A DNA stretch of 64,000 bases, from the NCBI RefSeq assembly GCF_003944795.1, contig NZ_RWBG01000003.1, forward strand, positions 186,001 to 250,000, read 5' to 3'. The translations under genes were made by a program, and so were the position numbers. Shown in pieces: positions 25,634-34,042 of the stretch. The number at the start of each line of letters is the position of its first letter. The first letter of the stretch is position 1. The notes beneath the pieces are model-generated. The model was not told the origin of the DNA and did no database searches. It worked only from the letters and a program-made list of their open reading frames with translations. This DNA comes from Mangrovimonas spongiae. Lineage in GTDB: Bacteria; Bacteroidota; Bacteroidia; Flavobacteriales; Flavobacteriaceae.

Positions 25634-27064
25634 TTAGTTAGGGAGCATAACTTTATTTAAAACATGTATAACGCCATTTCCAGCCTGTACGTCAACAGCT
25701 ATAATACCTATATCCATAGCGCCAGAACCATCGGTTATATCAGCAATGTTACTACCAGATCCTGGAAGGTTTATGGTAAAACTGCTGCCTTGCAATGATG
25801 TTACAGGATTTGCACCAGTATTAAGGTCGCTAGAAGTTACATTAGCACCACTGGCTACATGGTACAATAATACATCTGTTAGAGTGTTTTCATCTGGCAC
25901 ACCACCTAGCTCGCCAATTAAAGCATCAAAAGCATCGTTAGTAGGAGCGAATACCGTGAAATCTGGATTTATACCATCGGCATTTCCGCCTTCAGTACGT
26001 GATAAAATTGACGCAAAATCCGTAGCTGGAGTTAATTCGGTTAAAGCAGAAACTAACGTTGAAAAATTAGGGTCGGCTAGTGCGAATGTTACTACTGTAG
26101 GGATATCGATTACTGTATCTACTGCGTGAATAATACCATTTGTACCAACTACATCGGCTTGAAAAACAGTCGATATACCATTAAACATAACACCGTTACT
26201 GGTATTGTAATATAAACTCATACTATTATCTCCAGCACCTGTAGCAGCTGTGTTGGTGTATCCAGCACCATTATTTACTAGTGCTTCTGAAGAAATTGCA
26301 GATCCTGAAATGACATGATTGAGTAGAATTTGTGATAATACAGCTGTATCAACGTCACCTAATGAAGCACCATTTAAAAAAGTATCAAAAGCGCTATTGT
26401 CTGGAGCAAGTACAGTAAAAGGTCCATCTCCCTGAAGTACAGATACTAAATTGCCATCTGCAGCACCAAGTGCTGCAACTAAACTTGAAAATGCAGGATT
26501 ATTAGAGGCATGACTAACAACGTCTGGTAGTCCTAAAACACCATCTATAATATGTATGGTTCCGTTACTTGCTTCAATATCTGCTGTGGTAACCATGCCA
26601 GAATTGTTGAAAGTAACTCCATTGGATGTATCGAAATAAATACTAATATTATTGCCGCCTGCGCCAGTTGCACTTCCAGAAGTATATCCAGAACCCATAG
26701 CTATTAAACTTGATGACTCAACATCGGCCATAATAACATGATTTAATAAAATTTGCGAAAGAAGATCACTTGGGACTTCGTTTAAAGAGTTAAAACCGTT
26801 ATTGGTTAAAAAGCTTGAAAAAGCATCATTAGTTGGTGCTAAAACTGTAAAAGGGCCATCGCCGCTAAGCACGCTAACTAAATCACCATCAGCTCTTGAG
26901 AGTGCATCAACTAAAGTTGATAATTCTGGTGTGTCTACAGCCAGTTCAACAATGTCTTTCTGATTTGATGGTGTTGAAGGTGTAGAATTGTCGTCGTCAC
27001 TACTACAAGAGACGCCAATGAAAGCGAAACTTAATAATAGGAATAATAATTTTGTTGTTTTCAT
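25634..27064 (-). CDS. Fasciclin (FAS1) domain lipoprotein with three FAS1 repeats
   Basis: A 476-residue secreted lipoprotein. The start is the ATG at 27064 (MKTTKLLF); the open frame upstream adds 20 unlikely residues. The lipobox is FIGVSC with a following Ser-Ser-Asp-Asp-Asp, which in Bacteroidota often marks surface export. Three FAS1 domains (about 37-178, 180-320 and 322-476) each show a GDGPFTVLAPTNDAF-like H1 and an NGxIHxxDxVL-like H2 segment. FAS1 proteins mediate adhesion; bacterial ones can bind carotenoids or glycans. The position between CarH and the crt genes suggests a pigment-linked surface role, which is inference. Confidence 0.9.
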   Translation of the reverse strand: MKTTKLLFLLLSFAFIGVSCSSDDDNSTPSTPSNQKDIVELAVDTPELSTLVDALSRADGDLVSVLSGDGPFTVLAPTNDAFSSFLTNNGFNSLNEVPSDLLSQILLNHVIMADVESSSLIAMGSGYTSGSATGAGGNNISIYFDTSNGVTFNNSGMVTTADIEASNGTIHIIDGVLGLPDVVSHASNNPAFSSLVAALGAADGNLVSVLQGDGPFTVLAPDNSAFDTFLNGASLGDVDTAVLSQILLNHVISGSAISSEALVNNGAGYTNTAATGAGDNSMSLYYNTSNGVMFNGISTVFQADVVGTNGIIHAVDTVIDIPTVVTFALADPNFSTLVSALTELTPATDFASILSRTEGGNADGINPDFTVFAPTNDAFDALIGELGGVPDENTLTDVLLYHVASGANVTSSDLNTGANPVTSLQGSSFTINLPGSGSNIADITDGSGAMDIGIIAVDVQAGNGVIHVLNKVMLPN

Positions 27065-27092
27065 TTTTGTCTTTGTTTTTAATGTTAAAGTT

Positions 27093-27150
27093 AGACAAAT
27101 ATACAAAAAAATATTATTTGTCAAATAAATTGAACAATAAAATAGACAAA
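27093..27150 (-). promoter_or_regulatory. Promoter of the fasciclin-crt operon with possible CarH operator half-sites
   Basis: On the minus strand, TTTG (27122-27125), 18 bases, then TATATTTG (27096-27103): a perfect Bacteroidota promoter 31 bases before the fasciclin start. GACAAA-type half-sites cover it: AGACAAAT at the -7 (27093-27100), the palindrome ATTTGTCAAAT (27116-27126) at the -33, and another AGACAAA just upstream (27143-27149). These are reasonable repressor sites for the divergent MerR/B12 regulator. The operator role is inference. Confidence 0.68.
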
Positions 27151-27211
27151 ATGAATTTAGTTACCAGTTTTTTCAAAAAAATGTATAATTTTATAGCGTA
27201 AAAAATTAGAC

Positions 27212-28084
27212 ATGAGTAAATATACAATGGCTCAAGTGGTAACACTTACAGGAATTAATGCCCATACGTTAAGAAAATGGGAAACGCGCTATTCTTTAAT
27301 AGAACCAGAGCGAACAGAAACGAACATTAGATATTATTCAGATAGTCTACTGAAAAAGCTTTTAAATATTAGCTTACTTACTAAAAATGGGTATAGAATA
27401 TCCAAAATCGATAAAATGTCTGAAGAAGACATTCATAAAGCGGTTGCTAATCAAATCTCTAATGAGACGTATAAGGTGGAAATAAATGCTTTGATTGCAA
27501 GTTTGTTGGATATGGATGAACAGGCGTTTGATAATATTTTAAAAACTCAAATTATAAATAAAGGCTTATTGACTACGGTTTTAGAGATTGTTTATCCATT
27601 TTTAAATAGAGTGGGCGTTTTATGGGGTATTGATAGAGTTATGCCATTTCAAGAGCATTTTGTTTCAAACTTAATTAAGAAAAAAATGTTTACTGAGATA
27701 GATTTACTGCCATATCCACCCGAAGGTGCACCTACTATTGTGATGTTTTTAATAGAGAATGAGTATCATGAAATAGGACTGCTTTTAGCCTATTATTTGG
27801 CTAGAAAATTAGGGTGGAAAGTTTATTATTTGGGGCAAAATGTTCCATTAGAAAATATTAACCAAATAATTCAAGATGTTACACCAAACATTATGTTAAC
27901 CATGTTTATAACTCCAATACAAAAAGCAACTTTTACAAAAATTAATGCGTTTTGTTCTAAGTCTAATGTTCCACTATACATATCGGGAAATACAGAAAAC
28001 ATAGAGGACGCTATTAAAGAAGGAGAAAGTATTTATTTGAAAAGTCCTAAAGATTTTGTGGACTGTTTAGAAAACTTTAAATAA
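27212..28084 (+). CDS. CarH-like MerR family regulator with B12-binding domain
   Basis: A 290-residue regulator. MerR winged helix: residues 3-70 (YTMAQVVTLTGINAHTLRKWETRY). Four-helix cobalamin cap: about 85-165, with the Wx9EH signature of CarH photoreceptors intact (Trp138, Glu148, His149). B12-binding Rossmann domain: 172-285, with the lower axial ligand His186 in ENEYHEIG. In CarH, adenosylcobalamin drives a tetramer that represses crt genes in the dark, and light breaks it. It is divergent from the fasciclin-crt operon. I name it CarH-like; the alternative is a light-blind B12 regulator. Confidence 0.9.
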   Translation: MSKYTMAQVVTLTGINAHTLRKWETRYSLIEPERTETNIRYYSDSLLKKLLNISLLTKNGYRISKIDKMSEEDIHKAVANQISNETYKVEINALIASLLDMDEQAFDNILKTQIINKGLLTTVLEIVYPFLNRVGVLWGIDRVMPFQEHFVSNLIKKKMFTEIDLLPYPPEGAPTIVMFLIENEYHEIGLLLAYYLARKLGWKVYYLGQNVPLENINQIIQDVTPNIMLTMFITPIQKATFTKINAFCSKSNVPLYISGNTENIEDAIKEGESIYLKSPKDFVDCLENFK

Positions 28085-28091
28085 GTATCAT

Positions 28092-28126
28092 AAAAAAACC
28101 ACTTAATAACTTTAAGTGGTTTTTTT
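28092..28126 (+). terminator. Intrinsic terminator after the CarH-like gene
   Basis: A 15-bp perfect stem, AAAAAAACCACTTAA (28092-28106) with TTAAGTGGTTTTTTT (28112-28126), loop of 5. The 205 bases that follow, up to the GH3 gene end, hold no gene I can support. Confidence 0.9.
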
Positions 28127-28330
28127 AAGCTTTATGGATATGTTAATTAATAGTAACATTATGAAAATAGGCTATAAATAATAGTCTTTTTAAAGCCTAT
28201 AAGCATGATATGATGTTGTAAAACTACAGTTTTACATGTAAGAAAAAAATTACCTTATCTGTTTTTAGATAAACACACCATTATTTTCGTTAAGAGAAAA
28301 AATAGAGCTATTTTTTTCGATGAATAGCTA

Positions 28331-29845
28331 CTATGAATTTATTTGAAGGAGTTCATCTAAATACTCTCTTGTGTTTGATAACCTGGGGACTTTATGTTGG
28401 CCGCCTAGTTTGTTGTTTTGTTTTAACCAGTCGTAAAATAAATGGGATCTGGCAATGTGGATTTTAGGTTTGTTTAACGTCATATTGTTATAACGTTTTG
28501 CTTCATAATCTGAATTAAGGGATTTTAAAGCGTTATCTAGTAATTCATTAAAATAATCAATATTATTTGGAGGTGTTTTAAATTCAATTAACCATTCGTG
28601 GGCTCCTTTTTCTTTACCGTCCATAAAAATAGGTGCTGCGGTATAGTCTACAATTTCCGACTTTGTCTTTTTACAAACTTTCTTTAAAGCTTCTTCGGCA
28701 TTTTCTATAATTAATTCTTCGCCAAAAGCATTAATATGATGTTTGGTACGCCCCGTAATTTTTATACGATAAGGCTGTGTAGAAGTAAATTTTATAGTGT
28801 CTCCAATTTTATAACGCCATAATCCAGCATTTGTGGTAATAATAACTGCGTAATTTTTATCCTTTTCAACCTCGCCTAGTGGAATAATTTTCTCATGTTT
28901 GGTGCCGTATGTTTCCATAGGAATAAATTCGTAGAAAATGCCATAATCTAACATGAGTAACAATTCACTCGATTTATTTTTATCTTGAATAGCAAAAAAA
29001 CCTTCCGAAGCATTGTAAATTTCGTAATACCTAAAATCCTTTCTAGGAAAAATACGTTTGTATTGAGCTTTGTAAGGCACAAAGCTTACGCCGCCATGAA
29101 AATAAACTTCTAGGTTTGGCCAAATATCAAATATGTTATCTTTTCCTGTTTTTTCTAGAACATTGTTTAATAACACCAACATCCAAGAAGGAACGCCAGC
29201 TAAGCTAGTAACGTTTTCTTGAATAGTTTCGTTTACAATAGCTTCCATTTTGGTTTCCCATTCGCTCATAAGTGAAACCTTGCTGCTTGGCGTGCTACTA
29301 AATTCAGCCCAAAAGGGCATATTATCTATTAGTATTGCAGAAAGGTCGCCAAAAACAGTCCCATTTTCTTTGTAAAGTTCTTTACTGCCACCTAGTCTTA
29401 GGCTCTTCCCAGTAAAAAGCTGCGAATTTTCATTGTTATTAAGATACATGCAAAGCAAATCCTTACTAGCGGCATAATGACAATCTTCAAGCGAGTCCTC
29501 GCTAACAGGAATAAATTTACTTTTACTATTGGTTGTTCCGCTAGATTTTGCAAACCACTTTATAGGCTGTGGCCAAAAAATATTGTGTTCTCCTTGACGC
29601 GAGCGTTCAATAGCATCGTGATAATCTTCGTAAGTGGATATAGGAATACGATTTGAAAAAGTATTGTAGTCTTTTATCGAAGCAAAATCATAAGTTTTTC
29701 CAAACTCGGTGTCTTTAGCTTTGGATAGCAGTTGAAATAGTAACTCCTGTTGTACTTCGTTAGGGTACTTTAAAAATAATTCAATTTGATGAAAACGTTT
29801 TTTTAAAAACCAGGAAGCAATGGAATTTACTATAGGAATTGGCAT
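28331..29845 (-). CDS. GH3 auxin-responsive promoter family protein (acyl-adenylate enzyme)
   Basis: A 504-residue member of the GH3 family in the ANL adenylating superfamily. The three nucleotide motifs are recognisable: SSGTTNSKSKFIPVS, YNASEGFFAIQD, and ITTNAGLWRYKIGDTIKF. Plant GH3 enzymes join jasmonate or auxin to amino acids. Bacterial members are common in Bacteroidota and their acyl and amine substrates are unknown to me. It is monocistronic and divergent from the DUF2797 gene with 41 bases between starts. Confidence 0.9.
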   Translation of the reverse strand: MPIPIVNSIASWFLKKRFHQIELFLKYPNEVQQELLFQLLSKAKDTEFGKTYDFASIKDYNTFSNRIPISTYEDYHDAIERSRQGEHNIFWPQPIKWFAKSSGTTNSKSKFIPVSEDSLEDCHYAASKDLLCMYLNNNENSQLFTGKSLRLGGSKELYKENGTVFGDLSAILIDNMPFWAEFSSTPSSKVSLMSEWETKMEAIVNETIQENVTSLAGVPSWMLVLLNNVLEKTGKDNIFDIWPNLEVYFHGGVSFVPYKAQYKRIFPRKDFRYYEIYNASEGFFAIQDKNKSSELLLMLDYGIFYEFIPMETYGTKHEKIIPLGEVEKDKNYAVIITTNAGLWRYKIGDTIKFTSTQPYRIKITGRTKHHINAFGEELIIENAEEALKKVCKKTKSEIVDYTAAPIFMDGKEKGAHEWLIEFKTPPNNIDYFNELLDNALKSLNSDYEAKRYNNMTLNKPKIHIARSHLFYDWLKQNNKLGGQHKVPRLSNTREYLDELLQINS

Positions 29846-29886
29846 ATTTGCATTATCTTTAAAAAATAAAAATAATACTTTTTTTT

Positions 29887-30681
29887 ATGACCTACCAAGG
29901 CGTTCTCACAAAAATGAATACGGAGTTTTTAGATCCTATTCAATATTATCTAGTGTTTGAAAGCGACTTTATAAACCTAAACCAAATGTTGGGTAAAACC
30001 ATTACCTTGGAATTTGTTAAGTATCAGTGTTTAAACTGTGGGCTTAACAAGCCTATTTACCGACAAGGGTTTTGTAAAAGCTGTTTTTTTGATGTGCCGC
30101 AAGCTGCTGATTGGGTTATGCGACCAGAATTAAGTACAGCACATTTAGATAAAGAAGACCGAGATTTAGCATACGAAAAGAAAGTGCAATTGCAACCGCA
30201 TATTGTGTATTTAGCTAATTCTAGTAATGTAAAAGTAGGTGTTACTAGAAAAAGTCAGGTGCCAACACGTTGGATTGATCAAGGTGCACATGAAGCCATA
30301 GAAATTGTTGAAGTGCCAAATAGGTATTTAGCTGGTATTACTGAGGTAGCTTTAAAAGAGCATGTTAGCGATAAAACCAATTGGCGAACGATGCTTAAAA
30401 ACGATATTAAAGATGAAAATTTGGTAGAGTGGCGAGAGCATTTAAAACAGTATATTCCAGAGGAGGCATCAGAATACTTTATTGAGAATAACACTGAAAC
30501 CAATTTGCAGTTTCCAGTAACTAAATACCCAGAAAAGCCAAAAAGCTTAAACCTTGAAAAGACTAAAAATTATACAGGAAAATTAGTAGGTGTAAAAGGA
30601 CAATATTTAATTTTTGAAGATCAAACGGTTTTTAATATTAGGAGTAACGAAGGTTTGGTAGTTGGAATTACGGTAAATTAA
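29887..30681 (+). CDS. DUF2797 family protein
   Basis: A 264-residue protein with a zinc-ribbon-like Cys set near the front (Cys48, Cys51, Cys63, Cys66 in CLNCGLNKPIYRQGFCKSC), then a part resembling a GIY-YIG-like or nuclease-related fold (IVYLANSSNVKVGVTRKSQVPTRWIDQGA), and a C-terminal beta domain. DUF2797 has no established function. It is divergent from GH3, and its stop codon overlaps that of the convergent racemase gene (30678-30681). A nucleic-acid role is a guess based on the zinc motif. Confidence 0.83.
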   Translation: MTYQGVLTKMNTEFLDPIQYYLVFESDFINLNQMLGKTITLEFVKYQCLNCGLNKPIYRQGFCKSCFFDVPQAADWVMRPELSTAHLDKEDRDLAYEKKVQLQPHIVYLANSSNVKVGVTRKSQVPTRWIDQGAHEAIEIVEVPNRYLAGITEVALKEHVSDKTNWRTMLKNDIKDENLVEWREHLKQYIPEEASEYFIENNTETNLQFPVTKYPEKPKSLNLEKTKNYTGKLVGVKGQYLIFEDQTVFNIRSNEGLVVGITVN

Positions 30682-31751
30682 ATAAGACGTTTCCCAATGT
30701 ATTCTGAATTCATTACGCGAAGGGCTCCCATGTAATCTGTTCTAAAACTAATAATATCGCCCACTTTATAGGCACGATTTGCATTAGTGATATCTATTAT
30801 TAACATATCTGAACTAGCACCAACAAAATTTAATGAAGTATTTATAGGTTTTAAAAAATCGACTTTCGAAATATCTAACAACCCAATATCTAGAATAGCT
30901 CGTTTTTGAATTTCGGTAAATTTGGTCTCGTCAATTTCAAACACTTCACCGGAAGGGTTTTTATCTAATTTTCCATAAGGTACACTAGGTTTTTCTGTTA
31001 TCTCAATGATTTCAGAATGTAGGGTAAATACATCATCTTTCATGCCTTCTATAGTATTGTTTTCAAACAAGTCGGTGCCAAAAAATAGGGTTTCACCAAC
31101 TCTAAAATGATTAATGCCTTCGGGAACAATACCCTTTATTAAAAGTGGTACCATGACAGACGATCCACCAGTAACACCTTCAATTTTACGATTAAATTTG
31201 GCTTCAATTAACTGTTCGTATAAACATAATTGTATGAGTTTGTCTTTACTTGGCATAACACCACTCAAACAATTAAGGTTTGTACCAATGCCGGCAACCT
31301 TTATGTTGGGGAGCTGAAAAACTTTTTCGTAAAAATCCATTAAATGATCGCCCATAATGCCTTCTCGTAAATCACCTAATTCTATCATAATAATAACTCG
31401 GTGAGTTTTGTTTTGTCTTTTAGCTTCTTCAGATAGCCATTTAATGGTTGTGTATTCGGTATTAAAGCTTACATCTGCGTATTTAACAATATTTTTTATA
31501 CTACGTTTTGCAGGGGGTTTAATGTAAATAGTTTCAACGTTAGGTTTTAATTTTTTTATGGTTTTAAGGTTGGATAATCTAGCATCGCAAACTTGTTCGT
31601 CTCCTAAAGAAAGCACAAATTCTAAATATTTTTCATGACCACATAGAAGTTTTAAAACAGGCGCCCAAGTCATGCCTTCTTTATTGAATAGCTTTTGTAA
31701 AAACCTGTAGTTATGTGTTAATGATGCTTTATTTAATGTAAAGTAGGCCAT
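30678..31751 (-). CDS. Alanine/ornithine racemase family PLP enzyme
   Basis: A 357-residue fold-type III PLP enzyme. The Schiff-base Lys34 sits in APVLKLLCGHEKYLEF, the variant motif of ornithine-racemase-like enzymes rather than the KxNAYGHG of Alr. The barrel part includes MIELGDLREG and TGGSSVMVPLL, and a C-terminal beta domain follows. It is encoded 4 bases after alr and ends the SSS-M20-alr-racemase series. The amino acid substrate (ornithine, Lys, Ser or other) cannot be read from sequence. Confidence 0.88.
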   Translation of the reverse strand: MAYFTLNKASLTHNYRFLQKLFNKEGMTWAPVLKLLCGHEKYLEFVLSLGDEQVCDARLSNLKTIKKLKPNVETIYIKPPAKRSIKNIVKYADVSFNTEYTTIKWLSEEAKRQNKTHRVIIMIELGDLREGIMGDHLMDFYEKVFQLPNIKVAGIGTNLNCLSGVMPSKDKLIQLCLYEQLIEAKFNRKIEGVTGGSSVMVPLLIKGIVPEGINHFRVGETLFFGTDLFENNTIEGMKDDVFTLHSEIIEITEKPSVPYGKLDKNPSGEVFEIDETKFTEIQKRAILDIGLLDISKVDFLKPINTSLNFVGASSDMLIIDITNANRAYKVGDIISFRTDYMGALRVMNSEYIGKRLI

Positions 31752-31755
31752 AGAG

Positions 31756-32901
31756 TTATTTTAAAATTCTTGGGATATCTTTGTCTATCCTAGAAAGTAC
31801 TTCATAATTTAATTGATCTGTCATGTTTCCAAAAGACGATACAGTAATTTCATGGTCACCTTGTTTGCCTATTAAAATTACATTGTCGTTAATGGCTACA
31901 TTTTGATCTGCTGTAATATCTATTAAAAGCATATTCATATTTACAATACCAATAACGCTAAAACGGTTATTATTAACAATAACGCGCCCTTGGTTGCTTA
32001 AACTTCTGCTATAGCCATATCCGTAACCAATAGGAACAGAGGCAATGGTCATGTTGTTTTCAGCAAGATACGAATTTCCGTAACCAATATATTCGCCTTT
32101 GTTCACGTGTTTAATATCCATAATATAGGATGTCCACGATAAAATAGGTTTCAGCGGAGAATATTCAAGATTGTGTTTTGTCATATGAGAGATAAACGTT
32201 TCTCTGCTTGGCCATAATCCATAATGAAGAATACCAATACGAACCATATCAAAATTATCTTCGGGGAACGCCAAGATTGCCGCGCTACAAGAACTGTGGA
32301 TGCGTTCTGGTTGAATACCTTCGTTTTTAAAATATTTAATAGCTTTTTTAAAAATATTGCGTTGCAATTTTACACGTACATAATTACTTACGCTTTCTGC
32401 ACCAGCATAGTGTGTGCAAATTCCTTTTACATTTATATACTTACGGTTATTTTTTATAATATGAATTAATTCTTGCCAATCGCTTTTATTAAAACCCGTT
32501 CTGTTCATACCAGTTTCAATCTCTAAATGAATGTTTAAAGGGGTGTTTTTTGTTTTGGCAATCTCTAGCATATTTTGAATGCGCTGTAAATTGAACGTAT
32601 AAAACTCAATATGGTTTTCAATCATCCAATGGGCATCTTCGTCACTAATATCTCCCATAACCATAATAGTGAATTCTCCTTTTGCATTGTTAAAAACTTG
32701 ACGAGCTTCCAACGAATTAAATACCGAAAAATGATGTATGCCTACCTTTTGTAAAGCCGGAACCATAACCGAAATGCCATGACCGTAAGCATTACCTTTT
32801 AAAACACAAGACATGGTTGTTTGGTCGTTTAATAAAGATTTAATGTAAGTAATATTATTTTTTATAGCCTTTTGGCTAATTTCTATAATTGAATTAGGCA
32901 T
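31756..32901 (-). CDS. alr: Alanine racemase
   Basis: A 381-residue PLP racemase. Lys35 is in VLKGNAYGHG and the catalytic Tyr274 in YIGYGNSYLA; the HYAGAES and RIGILHYGLWPSR segments fit the fold. The usual Met-Asp pair of Alr (as in RVxMD) reads Met322-Asn323 here (IVNMNMLLIDI), so a changed substrate preference is possible. It overlaps the M20 gene by 8 bases. As it sits with an amidohydrolase and a second racemase, it may be catabolic rather than the cell-wall Alr, which in this phylum is often fused to MurF. Confidence 0.88.
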   Translation of the reverse strand: MPNSIIEISQKAIKNNITYIKSLLNDQTTMSCVLKGNAYGHGISVMVPALQKVGIHHFSVFNSLEARQVFNNAKGEFTIMVMGDISDEDAHWMIENHIEFYTFNLQRIQNMLEIAKTKNTPLNIHLEIETGMNRTGFNKSDWQELIHIIKNNRKYINVKGICTHYAGAESVSNYVRVKLQRNIFKKAIKYFKNEGIQPERIHSSCSAAILAFPEDNFDMVRIGILHYGLWPSRETFISHMTKHNLEYSPLKPILSWTSYIMDIKHVNKGEYIGYGNSYLAENNMTIASVPIGYGYGYSRSLSNQGRVIVNNNRFSVIGIVNMNMLLIDITADQNVAINDNVILIGKQGDHEITVSSFGNMTDQLNYEVLSRIDKDIPRILK

Positions 32902-34027
32902 TGATTTGTTTTAAAATTTGGTAAAACATTAAAATTCCATTTTCTGTAATGTTATCAGGGAAATCATAATCTGGATTATGCAAGGCAGGTGTGTTTTGTC
33001 CCGCACCTAAACCAAACATGGCACCTTTGTAGTGTTGCGTAAATAATCCAAAATCTTCTCCCCATTTAAACGGATGTGTTTTTTCTATATAGTTAAAATT
33101 AAGGTGTTTTGCAGCTTTTTTAATGTGTTTTGTAGCACTTTCGTCATTTTTGTTTGAAGCAAATTCTTCAAACCAATCCAAAGTATGATTTAGTTGATAT
33201 TTGTTACAAGTGTTTTTTACGATATTGGTAATATGTTGTTTTAAAATATGAAGTTGCTTTAAGGTCCAACAGCGAATGGTAAAATGAAGCTCGGCATTAC
33301 CAGCCGAAATCCCATAATCTTTGGAACCTAAAGTAGCGAAAACCGTAGCAATGGTTGAAAAATCTTTGTCGTCTTGGTTAGGGTTTTCTAATTGCTTTAT
33401 TTTAAAAATAAGTTCCTGTAATGCTATATCTGGGTTAATACCGTTTTCTGGTTCGGCAGCGTGAGCAGTTTTGCCTTGTAAAGTAACGGCAAGGCTTACC
33501 ACCGAAGGTGTAAAAGTTTCTGTTTTGCAAATAACATCTCCAAAAGGATAACCAGGAACATTGTGAAGTGCGAAAATAAAATCGGGTGTTATGGATTTAA
33601 ACTTTTCATCATTTAAAATAGCTTTGGCACCTTCTCCAGTTTCTTCAGCCGATTGAAACAGCAAGATGACTCTTCCTTTTGCAATTGTTGTTTTTTGTAG
33701 TTCTTGTGCTAGGCCATAAAGGATGGTCATATGGCCATCGTGTCCACATTTGTGCGATACGCCTTTGGTTTTAGACTGATGCGAAAAAGTGTTGATTTCT
33801 TGTATAGGCAGAGCATCTAACTCGGCGCGAAACATAACCGTTTTACCAGTATTACCACTATCAAAAATAACAGCAAAACTATACCCGTTAATATTAGTGA
33901 TAATCTCTGTAGGGTTTAGTTTTTTTATAGCATGAATAAGCTGTTTAGCGGTTTGTTTTTCTTGTCCTGAAAGTTCAGGGTTTTGATGGATTTGTTTCCG
34001 GTATGTTGTTAGGTTGTTTAAGTTCAC
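32894..34027 (-). CDS. M20 family amidohydrolase (N-acyl-amino-acid hydrolase)
   Basis: A 377-residue metallopeptidase-family hydrolase. The metal motif GVSHKCGHDGHM (about 88-99), the catalytic SAEETGEGA (about 127-135) and a lid domain (about 175-285) are visible. Enzymes of this subgroup remove acyl groups from amino acids (hippurate or N-acetyl derivatives). The start is GTG at 34027, as no earlier ATG gives the conserved RKQIHQNPELSGQE leader. It lies 15 bases after the symporter gene and overlaps alr by 8. Confidence 0.9.
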   Translation of the reverse strand: MNLNNLTTYRKQIHQNPELSGQEKQTAKQLIHAIKKLNPTEIITNINGYSFAVIFDSGNTGKTVMFRAELDALPIQEINTFSHQSKTKGVSHKCGHDGHMTILYGLAQELQKTTIAKGRVILLFQSAEETGEGAKAILNDEKFKSITPDFIFALHNVPGYPFGDVICKTETFTPSVVSLAVTLQGKTAHAAEPENGINPDIALQELIFKIKQLENPNQDDKDFSTIATVFATLGSKDYGISAGNAELHFTIRCWTLKQLHILKQHITNIVKNTCNKYQLNHTLDWFEEFASNKNDESATKHIKKAAKHLNFNYIEKTHPFKWGEDFGLFTQHYKGAMFGLGAGQNTPALHNPDYDFPDNITENGILMFYQILKQINA

Positions 34028-34042
34028 ACTTAAAAATACGGC

